Shown here piece after piece: positions 9,301 to 17,319 of a stretch of 64,000 nt of DNA; the stretch's first letter is position 1; every line of letters starts with the position of its first letter. A program made the translations under genes and the position numbers. The stretch is taken from contig CAAGLY010000011.1 of the NCBI GenBank assembly GCA_900770925.1, positions 1 to 64,000 on the forward strand, given 5' to 3'. The stretch comes from Bacilli bacterium. GTDB lineage: Bacteria > Bacillota_I > Bacilli_A > RFN20 > CAG-288. The notes beneath the pieces were generated by a model, which saw only the letters and a program-made list of their open reading frames with translations, did not search any database and was not told where the DNA came from.

Positions 9301-9811
9301 CGAACTGTCCACCAATTTGGATTTTCCCCTTATTCGTAATAGTTACAGATTCCTGGTCTTTTCCCGGAGAAACCAGAATAGAATTCTTTCTGTATTTTGA
9401 CACGGATGTGGAATCCTTATCAGCAAATCCATTATATCCCGTGTCATATTTTTTGGGATTTTTGCCTGGATCATCTCCCTTTTCAGTTTCCTGCCAGGTA
9501 GTACCATCATAAGGTATACAGAGAGTATCATTACTAGCAATCGTACAGGAACGGGTAATTGTCGGATTCGTACCTGGAATTACATAAACAGTATTCGCAC
9601 TAGGATCTTCTTCTGCAGCCTTTAAAGCACCTTCAATCGAAGTAAAATAACGAGAACCAAAATAAGCGACTTTCTTGCCAGAGTTATCTAGATTAATCTC
9701 AAAGTCTTTTTTTGCAGAGGAATTCAAATTCCATGACGAAAAGCCAAGATAAGTGACAAGCGAGGCAACCGATAAGACCAAAAGAGGGGTAGCATATTTT
9801 CTTTTAGGCAT
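6374..9811 (-). CDS. large secreted beta-helix-like protein with C-terminal Hint domain (module 1)
   Basis: 1145 residues. The N-terminus (KRKYATPLLVLSVASLV, then GFSSW) is a SipW-type signal. Residues about 50-480 share with the other modules the pattern TSIEGALKAA...VYVIPGTNPTI and many short beta repeats, suggesting a parallel beta-helix. Around 640-700 comes an InlB/Listeria-Bacteroides-type repeat ending in VKLYAKW. From C922 a Hint (hedgehog/intein) domain begins: YCVTNDILVARADG, later ATEHGFF (block B His) and ARHFNIVTED. About 75 helical residues follow. Such domains self-cleave; there is no terminal His-Asn, so the chemistry is closer to hedgehog-type (inference). It is 5 bp downstream of the small partner gene. 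Confidence 0.75.
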   Translation of the reverse strand: MPKRKYATPLLVLSVASLVTYLGFSSWNLNSSAKKDFEINLDNSGKKVAYFGSRYFTSIEGALKAAEEDPSANTVYVIPGTNPTITRSCTIASNDTLCIPYDGTTWQETEKGDDPGKNPKKYDTGYNGFADKDSTSVSKYRKNSILVSPGKDQESVTITNKGKIQIGGQFGTYKNNQRPSGNTLGNYCELVLDSKTAIENYGSIYCWGYIKEKEVQRANGSYNYSFVDNGSSLTNYSGSYVHRPLVIYDYKGGGYSSACVNKDVNVMPFNVFDFPNIQTSDIFEYGSRLKGYTALYTGGFTVPIIGTKIGEMWSGASAYIVGPETETCLFKMHPTGNKTDNGEEDNGEISFKYTPRDCRYTTNDSSDTDLSQTRGNRTKINIRSKLELASLSRSIGSIVSVDTSKYFLPISYKFDIHSLTGSERTVAEKIKFLIGSRRTVDSGAVRIINAPCVFYQNYCPQDDKPGIHVYPSKEPNSYFERNGTLKINSDFGGPIVTKVPTSKISTENSFASNVNSSREVKEGSATGSVLWDAHNEPCSVTRALKSFDSNSDTAFVYKKDTKVTTLQKNKTYTNVALPNSERGWYHSSNHIQYGIRYVSKNVTDFVNPSSNPTSFYSDDSSKELRPLTSKDSKDSFEGFYYDPEFTKPLKKNDNGNCVFDVSEARGYLGSLNHVKLYAKWRDRELNPLITVERHSYSTNPDGTGYLDETLSSKTFVLDDTNKDYLISGTDANHYYSFQGSDSSKKTITLKDYLFQNRYKVRNNSTVLSENQTSKDIDLSSLGVKENDVIKIYPVYDQTNDVTINVTRSNPFGDHVLERDTSKTIVIKFNNELYDAYNQIYGIPLNFSWTFTSGKEERKGNSIEVNRSKNDNVKGQCVWKNTSKKGTHDCDVSGNLISCSININSNKLLDLSVTFTAKGDTYCVTNDILVARADGSYKQAGELTFGDEVLVFDHYEGKVSSGIIAFNDKDKVGDYKIIHLVFSNGKEIKIATEHGFFDVELNKYIYITENNYQNYIGHKFLSVSKSGINVVTLLDGFERVEHVGVCSPGTARHFNIVTEDILSIAGGIEGLFNIFELDDHLKYDEDKMEADIDKYGLVSYEEYNGMISKEAYDAFGAAYRKIAIGKGLIDKERIQYLINRYAKFVK

Positions 9812-9816
9812 CTTGA

Positions 9817-10472
9817 TTAGATCCCCACGCTCACAGAAACAGACATAGACTTATCAGTAAAATTATGGCTACCAGATGGCTTATTAAAGGTATACCGGAT
9901 ACCAAAAAGAAGCTTTTGCTTTCCGGAAAACACAGAAGAAGGAAAAGACATTACTTCGTTTCCGTTGGATTCATTCACCAAGGTTACGGGATATGGCGAA
10001 TTATTAAAATCATAAGATCCGTTATTATTAAAAGCGAGCTTAGCTTCCGACACACAGCGTCCGAAAACAGAAGCAGCCGTTCCGCCTTCCAAGAAGCAGT
10101 TCATCTTCAAAGTAGTCAAAGAAGAAGAGATATGATCCGAAAGGTTTCCATTATCTACAGAAAAAGAGCCATAGAAGATCAGAGTACCTTTATGGTCACT
10201 GATAACTTCTCCATTCGGTCCGAGGAAACCAAAGGTAGAGTTGTATATAAAATCACTGGTATCGACACTGTCGATATTCAGATACTGATTAATATCTGAA
10301 AACTCTCCATCCGCTCCGATGCTATCTAATGGAGTATCCCTGGATGGACTATCTTTTGATGTAATAAGCCAACTAGAAAAGCCGACACCGACTAAAGACA
10401 GGGATATTAATCCTAGAAGCCCCCCCCGCAAACTAGTCGTACAAACTTCTTAACTGTAAAGCTTTTCTTCAT
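9817..10472 (-). pseudogene. small SipW-target protein, out of frame at a G8 tract (module 1)
   Basis: ATG 10472 opens MKKSFTVKKFVRLVC and then enters a run of eight G (10420-10427), after which that frame stops at TAG. The next frame continues as a typical signal core (GLLGLISLSLVGVGFSSW) and about 200 residues of secreted protein, but has no start codon with a ribosome site of its own. One added G, or two lost, would join them. The paralogue at 56.8 kb has a G8 tract at the same place and is in frame. This is best read as a phase-variable gene in the OFF state rather than plain decay. Confidence 0.65.
10420..10427 (-). repeat. homopolymer G8 tract in signal-peptide region
   Basis: Eight G on the coding strand, inside the codons before the hydrophobic core. 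The tract decides whether the module 1 small protein is read through. Slipped-strand change of one base would switch the gene. Confidence 0.7.
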
Positions 10473-10592
10473 ATATTTAACATTTTGCTATTCTTTTCCT
10501 CCTTTGTCAACTGACAATGAGGAATTTAATTGCTAGAAGAGTAGATTCATGAATCAGGCAATATCGTTTTATCTACCTAGGCATCTTTAAAA

Positions 10593-11792
10593 TCACCAAC
10601 GCTCTGCCAATAAGAAGTCCGATAGATACACAATTTTGATTCCATTTATATTTCCGCCAGCAAACCGGTCAAGTGTCACAACATATTTGGGATAGTGATC
10701 CTGAATATTCATCAAATTCGAGACCTCTCGATTGGAATTTTCCGGAAGACGGACACAAGCCTGAACATAAATCCGATCATTTCCATGTTCGGCTAGAAAA
10801 TCAATTTCCTTATCTCCGTCTTTTCCAACATATACGTTATATCCGCGGCGTTTCAGTTCCAGAAAAATAATATTTTCTAAAATACTATCAAGCATCGACG
10901 GATTATATCCAAACAAAGCATATTTCAGGGAAATATCCGAAAGATAATATTTTTCCTGTGTCTTTAATATGTTTTTTCCTTTCAAATCATATCTTGGGCA
11001 AGGATAAAGAATAAAAGCCTGTTCCAGCCACTTCAGGTAATTGTAGATGCTTTCAGCAGAAATAGAACGATGCTCGTTTTTCCTAAAAGTAGCAATTGAA
11101 TTTGCAGAAAACGTTTTTCCAATGTTTTCAATGGTAAATCGGACAACTCTTTCAAACAAATCCTGTCTGTTCCTGCGATGTCGGCTGATAATATCCCGGG
11201 AAGCAATCGTATGATAGATTCCATTTGAAATCTGATCAGCAGAATCTGGATCATAATTCCCCAATGCAATAATCGGAAAACCACCAAAACGGATATACTC
11301 TTCCAGCTTTTCATCTGTCGAGAGAGCAGAATTCTTTTTAAATTCCAGAAATTCCCGGAAGGACAAAGTATAGACTGGAATCTGAACATACCGTCCAGTC
11401 AAATAAGTCGATATTTCACTAGACCTCAGCTTGGAATTGGAACCTGTAACATAAATATCAGCATTCGAACCTTCTAACAAACTATTAACTGCCTTTTCCC
11501 AGTTCGGAACTTCCTGTACTTCATCCAGTAAAAGATAGCAATGCTTTCTTCCATTCCTTCTTTCTAGAAGGTCATCATACCTTTGCTTAGCCGTAATATC
11601 AGAAGGAATATCCATCTCTGTATATCTCTTCCTGATAATATCTTCCTCTTTAACGCCCTCTTTCAATAGTTCATCATGAATCCTACCAAAGATAGTCGAT
11701 TTACCACATCGACGGACTCCAGAAAAAATCTTAACAATCGGTTGATTGATAAAAGGCTTTACAGCTTTAATATAATCTGGTCTATAAATCAT
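10593..11792 (-). CDS. AAA_14 / DUF4143 ATPase
   Basis: A 399-residue member of the classic bacterial DUF4143 group. Walker A is GVRRCGKS (25-32), Walker B CYLLLDEVQE (about 85-94), sensor YVTGSNSKLR, then LSFREFLEF. The C-terminal part has EIDFLAEHG and YVQAC, a PD-(D/E)XK-like fold in which the usual E-x-K is weakened to Q-A-C, so nuclease activity is doubtful. AGGGGA precedes ATG 11792. Unlike most ATPase genes here I found no periodic repeats upstream. It lies alone, downstream of surface module 1. Confidence 0.85.
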   Translation of the reverse strand: MIYRPDYIKAVKPFINQPIVKIFSGVRRCGKSTIFGRIHDELLKEGVKEEDIIRKRYTEMDIPSDITAKQRYDDLLERRNGRKHCYLLLDEVQEVPNWEKAVNSLLEGSNADIYVTGSNSKLRSSEISTYLTGRYVQIPVYTLSFREFLEFKKNSALSTDEKLEEYIRFGGFPIIALGNYDPDSADQISNGIYHTIASRDIISRHRRNRQDLFERVVRFTIENIGKTFSANSIATFRKNEHRSISAESIYNYLKWLEQAFILYPCPRYDLKGKNILKTQEKYYLSDISLKYALFGYNPSMLDSILENIIFLELKRRGYNVYVGKDGDKEIDFLAEHGNDRIYVQACVRLPENSNREVSNLMNIQDHYPKYVVTLDRFAGGNINGIKIVYLSDFLLAERW

Positions 11793-12097
11793 GATGAATC
11801 CCCTGGCATTTATTATACACTATTATTATAGAAACCAAAGTTTTTAAACTCAGGCTTTAAAAGCTTTGCTCTATCGAATACTTTTTTAACCCTGTATTTA
11901 TTTTCCTTGTTAAATCCAGACTGGTCCAAGATTTGGGGTATACTTCAATTTCTTAAAACAAAACCTCTGCCTCTGGCTTCAAGTCGAACTTTCTAACAAG
12001 GTTCAATGTTTTTTCAACCACATTGAGCAATGCGCAAAAAGGACAAAAATCCTCTACATAAAATAAATCGTCTATCTGTTCTCATCAAAGCCTTGTA
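11793..12097. other. intergenic stretch without recognisable features
   Basis: About 305 bp of AT-rich DNA between the ATPase gene and the end of the coiled-coil operon. TTATACACTATTATTAT near 11810 may hold the ATPase promoter. Nothing else seen. Confidence 0.4.
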
Positions 12098-12550
12098 TTA
12101 ATGGCAGGCTTTAACAAGAACAATGATCAAAACGATGATAACAACAATAAAAGCGATTGTGATAAATACACTGGTTCTTTTCTTTCTGCTTTCTTCTGAC
12201 CAGGTAGTTACTAAAGAGACACATTCATTCTGGTTTGTATATTTTTTCGGATTCCGTTTCAATAGACGGAGTTCACCGCTACGGAAAAGACGTCCAGCAG
12301 TATCTTTTAATACTACATTCGATTTTGAGATCCTATCTTGATTATAGCCAGAGCAGAGATTCCGATAACGGTTTATCCTGGGGAATATCCGGTTATCAAT
12401 ATTCCGAGCGCCGGATGCAATCATCCCCTGATAATCTGGATTGGTTGGATTCTTTGCTTTCAGTGTCTTAATACAATTGTTCCAGAGAATGGATGTGTTT
12501 AAGAACAAGTAAAGATTGATTTGTTTTTTCTTCGTTCTAAGGCAGTGCAA
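12098..12550 (-). CDS. small protein with C-terminal membrane anchor
   Basis: Up to 150 residues, basic, ending in a strong transmembrane segment (SVFITIAFIVVIIVLIIVLV) and a short KACH tail, so it is probably tail-anchored. The frame overlaps the preceding gene by 52 bp. The true start is unclear and may be ATG 12424 (MIASGARN), which has only a weak GGGG before it. It is last in a four-gene minus-strand operon of coiled-coil proteins and may tether them to the membrane (inference). No family recognised. Confidence 0.5.
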   Translation of the reverse strand: MHCLRTKKKQINLYLFLNTSILWNNCIKTLKAKNPTNPDYQGMIASGARNIDNRIFPRINRYRNLCSGYNQDRISKSNVVLKDTAGRLFRSGELRLLKRNPKKYTNQNECVSLVTTWSEESRKKRTSVFITIAFIVVIIVLIIVLVKACH

Positions 12551-13695
12551 TACTTTTCTGTCAGCTTCAGAAAACAGTTTCCGCAGTCCTTGATTTTATC
12601 TTTGTTTTCCCTACAGGTTTCAATTAATAGTGGATAGCAGGATAATTCGTTTTCCTTTCCATCGATTAAAGTATCTACATATTGAAAACCGTCTTCATCA
12701 AACTGTAAGAACCAATAGGTAAGGTATTCGTCTTTTCTGTTTCCGTTAAACAAGGAACGAGTATCCATGAATACTGCCTTTTTTGTCTTTTCCATAACTT
12801 TGGAAGAGTAGTTCTTAAGATAATCAAAGAGCTTATCTGGATCTGTCTTTTTCTGACGATAGAACTCAAGGGTGAAGTCTTCCGGATTGAGCCTAGTTAC
12901 CCTGTTCCGCAATTGTTTCCTGCGCGGATAATCAAAGCACTTATACGCTTTCTCGCATTCTTTGTTAAACAGCATCAGTTCCTTGTCGTATAAGGCTTGA
13001 TAGTCGTCTTTATATTTCTCTCTTTCTGCTTTTGTTAGTTTCTGATAGGCAACCCTTCCAGAATCACAGATATCTGCCTTAGAAAAGCTTTTGACGATTG
13101 GTAAGAGGCGAACACTAAGGAGAAAGAGATAACAGCTGGATTTCAGAATGTATTCATTTGTCTTAGCATCGACAAAATACCGGACGAAGAACGAATAGTC
13201 GGATAAAGAAGCGGTCGGAAAGATTTTTTCAGCTTCTTTCTCATAGGACTCCCTTTTCCTGTGGTTAAGAGTTTTTATTAATTCATCATCGAAGTAAGAA
13301 GTATCAAATCGATCACAGTCGGTAATCGTATTTTGATAATTCCCTTCCTTAAAGGATTTCATCAGCTTCCGCCATTGTTCTAGGACAAGGCTTCTCTTTT
13401 CCTGGTTCTTTTTAATTTCTTCTGCTTTTCCTTTTATTCTCTTTAAAGATTGATAAGTCAGATTACTGACAGAAGAAACATATTTCTCATACTGTCTTTG
13501 GATTTTCTTCTTTGCGTCCTTTACAATCTCGGATGTCTTCTTTTCTAGAGCAGCTGTACCATACTTGTTCTCATCAAAACGAGCATTCGAAACCCTAGGC
13601 AGAACCGAATCTGCCTTCTTATCTAAGTTATCAAGATCTTTGCAAAGGGAATCTAAGTCTTTTTCCTTTTCCTTGAAGCTATAGGGTGTAGGCAT
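12499..13695 (-). CDS. large helical coiled-coil hypothetical protein
   Basis: 398 residues, highly charged. The first 120 residues have heptad character (KEKEKDLDSLCKDLDNLDKK), and a mixed helical domain follows. There is no signal peptide or membrane segment. It begins 2 bp downstream of the stop of the preceding 115-residue coiled-coil gene and is clearly cotranscribed with it. I do not recognise the family. The operon resembles in size and order sets of small helical effector/chaperone genes, but no WXG or LXG motif is visible. Confidence 0.6.
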   Translation of the reverse strand: MPTPYSFKEKEKDLDSLCKDLDNLDKKADSVLPRVSNARFDENKYGTAALEKKTSEIVKDAKKKIQRQYEKYVSSVSNLTYQSLKRIKGKAEEIKKNQEKRSLVLEQWRKLMKSFKEGNYQNTITDCDRFDTSYFDDELIKTLNHRKRESYEKEAEKIFPTASLSDYSFFVRYFVDAKTNEYILKSSCYLFLLSVRLLPIVKSFSKADICDSGRVAYQKLTKAEREKYKDDYQALYDKELMLFNKECEKAYKCFDYPRRKQLRNRVTRLNPEDFTLEFYRQKKTDPDKLFDYLKNYSSKVMEKTKKAVFMDTRSLFNGNRKDEYLTYWFLQFDEDGFQYVDTLIDGKENELSCYPLLIETCRENKDKIKDCGNCFLKLTEKYCTALERRKNKSIFTCS

Positions 13696-13697
13696 AA

Positions 13698-14045
13698 TTA
13701 TTCCTTCTTCTCCGAAAACTCTTTCAGAATCTGTGAAATACTGTCTTCATACTCTTTGAATAATTTCTCTACTTGGCTCTGCTCCTCTTTTCTTTCCTTC
13801 TCTTCCCTTTCCTGGAAACCGACTTCACGGAAGAAGAAACCAGATCCGTTCCTCTTGCTATCAAGAACCTTGCATCCCTCTTTCAGCGCCTGTTTTTCTT
13901 TGTAAATATAAGAATCCAGTTTCAGATTTGCTTTATCGATGGAATCCTGCAGCTTAGATTGATCCATTCGTTTGCATAGTTCCTGATACTTCTTTGAGAA
14001 CCGCTTAATGGATTCCTGCCTCTGCTGGTTTTCATAGTCACTCAT
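13698..14045 (-). CDS. 115-residue coiled-coil protein
   Basis: Nearly entirely charged helix (QQRQESIKRFSKKYQELCKR and similar), with one short non-helical patch, KRNGSGFFFREVGF, in the middle. It is the same length as the gene before it and 1 bp from that gene's stop. Structural or scaffold role inferred from composition only. Confidence 0.6.
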   Translation of the reverse strand: MSDYENQQRQESIKRFSKKYQELCKRMDQSKLQDSIDKANLKLDSYIYKEKQALKEGCKVLDSKRNGSGFFFREVGFQEREEKERKEEQSQVEKLFKEYEDSISQILKEFSEKKE

Positions 14046-14046
14046 C

Positions 14047-14394
14047 TTATAAGTCCTCTGCTATCTTTTTAGCATCGTAAAGAAAAGAGTTCGCATTATT
14101 TTTGTCTTCCTGATCAAGAGATTTGAAAACCTCCTTTTCCCGCTCCCACACGTACTTTTCATTTTCATCCAGATTCTTTTTAATCTCTTTATCAAGTTCC
14201 TTTAGGATGGAATCCACCTGATTCTGGAACTCATTCAGCTTATCTTCAATCTGTTTTTCTGCAACAGAGTTATTCTTATTGAATTTGTCTTTCCTTTGAT
14301 CTAGTTTTCTCTCATTATCAGAAACATAACGTCGAACCTGATGTTCTAATTTATAGAGGTCTTTCTCTTCCTGAGCGTATTCTTTTTCAAACAT
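14047..14394 (-). CDS. 115-residue coiled-coil protein, first gene of operon
   Basis: All-helical, charged (YAQEEKDLYKLEHQVRRYVS). ATG 14394 is chosen because AGGAGG lies four bases upstream; the longer frame would start inside the promoter. It heads the operon 14394-12098. Equal length and composition to the next gene suggest they may pair in a coiled coil (inference). Confidence 0.65.
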   Translation of the reverse strand: MFEKEYAQEEKDLYKLEHQVRRYVSDNERKLDQRKDKFNKNNSVAEKQIEDKLNEFQNQVDSILKELDKEIKKNLDENEKYVWEREKEVFKSLDQEDKNNANSFLYDAKKIAEDL

Positions 14395-14431
14395 AATTCC
14401 TCCTCTTATGGTAAGAAGCATTATCTCACCT

Positions 14432-14460
14432 ACAATATTATTTTGCCCTGGATTTGTCAA
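14432..14460 (-). promoter_or_regulatory. sigma-A promoter of coiled-coil operon
   Basis: On the minus strand TTGACA (14460-14455), a 17-bp spacer and TATTGT (14437-14432), about 40 bp upstream of ATG 14394. Confidence 0.75.
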
Positions 14461-14606
14461 TCCAAGGCGTGGATTCATCCTATCATTTTAGAAGCTTTAT
14501 TAATCCTATTGAAAAATGACTCCTAGGAATCCATAAGAGCCATTTTGCTTTATAATTAAAGTAGCGTATCTCTAGTGACAATCTACTTTTTAGCTGTTTG
14601 ATTGTT

Positions 14607-14880
14607 TTATGAAGCAATCTCACTACTTCTTATGCTTTCCATTGATATAGTACCAGTAATGAAATTATTATCCTTTGGATTGGCTTCCGAATAGAAGAAA
14701 AAAGTTTTCAATCCGTCGCCGATGACTTTATAGTTGAATGGATGCTTTACTATCAGCTTCCCTTCTTCTGCTGCTCCTCAATAATTAAGATTTTCACTTC
14801 CAAGACCAAAGCTATTGTAATAAGTCAAACTATTAGGTAAGACAAGGTCCAGCAGATAAGAATACAGTTTTCTTCCTTTC
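14607..14880 (-). pseudogene. fragment of a hypothetical gene with in-frame TGA
   Basis: The minus-strand frame ending at TAA 14607 reads as protein for about 90 codons (KVIGDGLKTFFFYSEANPKD and similar). It is interrupted by one TGA where Trp would fit, and it has no start. The upstream end stops at the operator array of the neighbouring ATPase fragment. It is a remnant cut by insertion or rearrangement. Family unknown. Confidence 0.4.
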
Positions 14881-14964
14881 GTGTCATTTAGTGTGATTTT
14901 TCTTGATTTATTCGTGTAATTTAGTGCTAATTTGATACAGACTTTTACACAAAATTACATGAAT
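14881..14964 (+). repeat. operator-like array upstream of ATPase fragment
   Basis: GTGTCATTTAGTGT (14881-14894), then 33 bp later TAGTGC (14922-14927) inside the arm ATTCGTGTAATTTAGTG (14910-14926), and the inverted arm CACAAAATTACATGAAT (14948-14964). Layout and sequence match 3984-4070. Confidence 0.7.
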
Positions 14965-15005
14965 ACTATTATACTATGATTAGAATTCAGGTGGGAGGGC
15001 ACGAT

Positions 15006-15369
15006 ATGTATCGGAAAATCAGGAGTTTTTTAGAAAGCTGGAAGGCAAGCAAAAATCGGAAACCTCTTATTTTGCAAGGTGCACGACAGGTAGGGAAAAC
15101 CTTTTCCATTCTGGAATTTGGAAAAACACACTACGACAACGTTGCCTACTTCAATTTTGAAACAAATCCAAGGCTTAGCAAGACTTTTGAAGAAAGCATC
15201 TCTCCGGATTATCTCCTGCCTATCCTATCTCATATTGCAAAGAGGACGATCATAAAAGACAAGACGCTAATTGTCTTTGATGAGATTCAGCTCTGTGAAC
15301 GAGCTTTAACTTCCCTTAAGTATTTCTGTGAGCTTGCACCAGAATATCACATCACTGCTGCCGCCACGT
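15006..15369 (+). pseudogene. 5' fragment of an AAA_14 / DUF4143 ATPase
   Basis: From ATG 15006 (GGGAGGG upstream) the first 120 or so residues are a good DUF4143 ATPase: Walker A GARQVGKT (25-32), Walker B TLIVFDEIQLCE, then YHITAA, where the family normally continues AGSLLG. The match ends near 15365. After that the DNA belongs to the 3' end of a different gene in another frame. The nuclease-like half is lost, so no working enzyme is expected. Confidence 0.8.
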
Positions 15370-15490
15370 CTTCGTTCCGCAGGTGCTTGAACCCGCGCCG
15401 ATTCTTCCGTATAATCTTTCCCGCCATAGGTATGTCCTTTCCGATGTTTCAACCAATCCGGAAGATTATCTCATAGCGCGTGACCCTTGA
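15370..15490 (+). pseudogene. 3' end of an unrelated gene
   Basis: In one frame the DNA reads HVFVPQVLEPAPILPYNLSR, a few more residues, then NPEDYLIARDP and TGA at 15488-15490. The same last residues (HPEDYLMARDP, TGA 52502-52504) end a short frame at 52.47 kb inside a 92-bp duplication. It is protein-like but not recognised, and is fused directly to the broken ATPase, marking a deletion junction. Confidence 0.5.
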
Positions 15491-15548
15491 GCTAGCTCAA
15501 GGGTCATTTTGTTTGTCCCTCCATTCTCATTTCATTTTACAATTCACA
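15457..15548 (+). repeat. 92-bp duplicated segment, copy 1
   Basis: It matches 52471-52562 in the same orientation with two visible mismatches. It carries a gene 3' end, a perfect palindrome/terminator and the dispersed TTTACAA repeat. Both copies lie beside broken or accessory genes. Confidence 0.8.
15481..15515 (+). terminator. perfect 26-bp palindromic terminator
   Basis: TGACCCTTGAGCT and its exact complement (15481-15506) with no spacer, then ATTTTG. The preceding gene's TGA stop lies inside the left arm. Confidence 0.75.
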
Positions 15549-15576
15549 TTTCTAAAAAACAGGCAGCTTCGAAAAG

Positions 15577-15619
15577 TTTCCATTTTAGTCTTGAACTTTT
15601 CCATTTTGGAAACTATAAT
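15577..15619 (+). promoter_or_regulatory. promoter and operator of XRE-ImmA pair
   Basis: TTGAAC (15591-15596), a 17-bp spacer and TATAAT (15614-15619). The spacer contains the palindrome TTTCCATTTTGGAAA (15598-15612), and a further half-site TTTCCATTTT begins at 15577. This suits autorepression by the downstream HTH protein. Confidence 0.75.
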
Positions 15620-15641
15620 ACCTGCAGGAGGAAAAACAAAG

Positions 15642-15950
15642 ATGGAAAACATAACAGGTAAACTGGTAAAGGAAATCATCAAAAAACAGAAAATCAGTCA
15701 AAAAGAGCTCTGCCAGAAAACCGGTATTTCAGAATCAGCAAGGTCAAAATATCTGAATTCAGATAAGAGCCTTAGAGCTGATGTAATTGCCAAGCTGGCT
15801 AACGCCCTTAATGTAGACTTCAATTACCTTTTAGGTCAAAGCAAGCCCAACACTTATAGCACCTGCCGATCTGTTTTACTCGCTCGCGGCGGAGAAAAGT
15901 TAACCGATGAAGAGAAAAAGGATCTCATTAATCTTATTCTATCTAAATGA
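15642..15950 (+). CDS. XRE-family HTH regulator
   Basis: A 102-residue protein. Residues about 10-65 form a helix-turn-helix (QKISQKELCQKTGISESARS), ending in FNYLLGQ as in phage-type repressors. GGAGG upstream sets ATG 15642. It overlaps the ImmA gene by 4 bp, a typical immunity-repressor/protease pair of phages and integrative elements. Expected to bind the palindrome in its own promoter. The rest of such an element is not visible, so this is probably a remnant or a free-standing regulatory pair. Confidence 0.85.
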   Translation: MENITGKLVKEIIKKQKISQKELCQKTGISESARSKYLNSDKSLRADVIAKLANALNVDFNYLLGQSKPNTYSTCRSVLLARGGEKLTDEEKKDLINLILSK

Positions 15951-16552
15951 TTCAATCTTTGATTGAGGAAAGAGTTGCCGAATTATATGAAGAATTCAGA
16001 ATCGGAGAACTAGGTTTTGATTTATTCCATAGGGCAAAAAAGATGGGGGTTGAAGTAACCCCTTATTCTGCTTACATAGAAATGAAGAATGCCGATCTGC
16101 TCTGGAAGTATGATCAAGACGCCTTTTCTTTTTATAACCCAAAGCGAAAATGCTTTCAGATACTCTTTAACGACGAGCCTTCGAGAAAAACAAGAATGAA
16201 GTTTACTATAGCTCACGAACTCGGGCACATCGTTTTGAATCATTTATTGGAAGAGGAGACCGGGAAAAATAATCGGCAAAAAGAAACTGAGGCAAACAAC
16301 TTCGCCCGTGAATTCTATATGCCTCAGGTAATTCTATTTCGGCAGAATATTCTCTCTGTTCCGAAGCTGGTGAAGGTCTTCGGAATATCAGAAGACTATG
16401 CTAAAGTGATAATCGACCGAATGAAGAAAAGATACTACGTGACTAACGGAAATATTATTTTTAGCAATGAAGAAGAAAGAATCTATGCTGCTTTCTGCCG
16501 TAACGAGAAGGAACGAAAGGTGAACTACGATTCCGTTGATGTCGGACAATAA
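15947..16552 (+). CDS. ImmA/IrrE-type metalloprotease
   Basis: A 201-residue zinc protease. AHELGHIVLNH carries HExxH (about residue 89), with a further acidic helix (ETEANNFAREFYMP), the hallmark of the ImmA/IrrE (DUF955) family. Relatives cut the partner HTH repressor to induce an element. Start overlaps the regulator's stop (ATGA). The partner is almost certainly the XRE protein just upstream. Confidence 0.88.
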   Translation: MIQSLIEERVAELYEEFRIGELGFDLFHRAKKMGVEVTPYSAYIEMKNADLLWKYDQDAFSFYNPKRKCFQILFNDEPSRKTRMKFTIAHELGHIVLNHLLEEETGKNNRQKETEANNFAREFYMPQVILFRQNILSVPKLVKVFGISEDYAKVIIDRMKKRYYVTNGNIIFSNEEERIYAAFCRNEKERKVNYDSVDVGQ

Positions 16553-16585
16553 GCAAATTCACATTAAATAAAAGGAGGTTAATTT

Positions 16586-16981
16586 ATGGGTTCTAGAGGC
16601 GCAAAATACAAAGAATTAGACAGAGAAGAGAACCGCAACTATTTCACAGCAGGTCATGTACTGGATGCGGAAATCCTGAAAGGAAAAGAAGACCGTTTTC
16701 ATACTCTTCCTGAGGTTTCTCATCGTTCCGAAGTCAAATACATCAAGCTGAATCCGGATGGGACTTTCAGAGAGATGCGGATCTACGAGAATCACAAGCT
16801 GAGGCTAGAGATTGCCTATCATAAAGAACCGCTAGGAAAACGAGAAAATATTCTTCATGCTCATGACATCAACGGAAAACCTTATGTCAAGCATCCCAGA
16901 GCACGGCGCCTAACAGAAGAAGAGTACAATAAGTACCGTCCTTATTTCGTTGGACTAGACTTGGAAAGGATCAAGCGATAA
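16586..16981 (+). CDS. hypothetical protein of mobile-element type
   Basis: 131 residues starting MGSRGAKY, a start often seen in small phage/ICE accessory proteins. It is soluble and basic, with no domain I can name. GGAGG lies just upstream, and its stop overlaps the next start (TAATG). It is part of the set 15642-18103 and is likely cotranscribed with the next gene. Function unknown. Confidence 0.6.
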   Translation: MGSRGAKYKELDREENRNYFTAGHVLDAEILKGKEDRFHTLPEVSHRSEVKYIKLNPDGTFREMRIYENHKLRLEIAYHKEPLGKRENILHAHDINGKPYVKHPRARRLTEEEYNKYRPYFVGLDLERIKR

Positions 16982-17319
16982 TGATAAACGGAGATGTCAT
17001 GGACTTCCTCGAACGCAGGGACAGGAATGAATGGTATGTCCTCTACAAAGGAAAGTGCTATTTCTTTGAGGCAAATTACTTTCCGGAAACCAAAACGACT
17101 TCCATTGAAATCCAGACCTGGAAGGCACACACAGACGACCATATTTATGTTATCGACGACTTGGATGTGGAGGGAAAAGCTATAGATTACTCTTACATTG
17201 AGCTGCCCCATTTCCCAACCTATCAGGAAGCAATCAAGGATTTCTTGAAACGAAAGCTGTTTGATAACAACACCAAGACCTTCTTCGAAGTGCAGGAAGC
17301 GAGGGAGTGGCTTGGCTAA
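16981..17319 (+). CDS. small hypothetical protein
   Basis: 112 residues, acidic, beta-rich by eye (WYVLYKGKCYFFEANYF), with no signal or membrane segment. Translationally coupled to the gene before it, since ATG 16981 shares an A with the upstream TAA. The pair could be a toxin-antitoxin or element accessory set, but nothing in the sequence proves it. Confidence 0.55.
   Translation: MINGDVMDFLERRDRNEWYVLYKGKCYFFEANYFPETKTTSIEIQTWKAHTDDHIYVIDDLDVEGKAIDYSYIELPHFPTYQEAIKDFLKRKLFDNNTKTFFEVQEAREWLG

Noticed and set aside
4494..14800. In-frame TGA in two small frames (4494 and about 14790) where Trp would fit, suggesting a Mycoplasma-like code.
   Set aside because: All intact long genes use TGG for Trp and have no internal TGA, and TGA is the natural stop at several ATGA overlaps (15950, 27944, 30275, 40232, 56843). 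The two frames are better explained as decayed genes.
15370..15430. GAACCCGCGCC region resembled a reverse-strand tRNA T-arm.
   Set aside because: The T-stem does not pair and no acceptor or CCA end is present; a protein frame explains it better.
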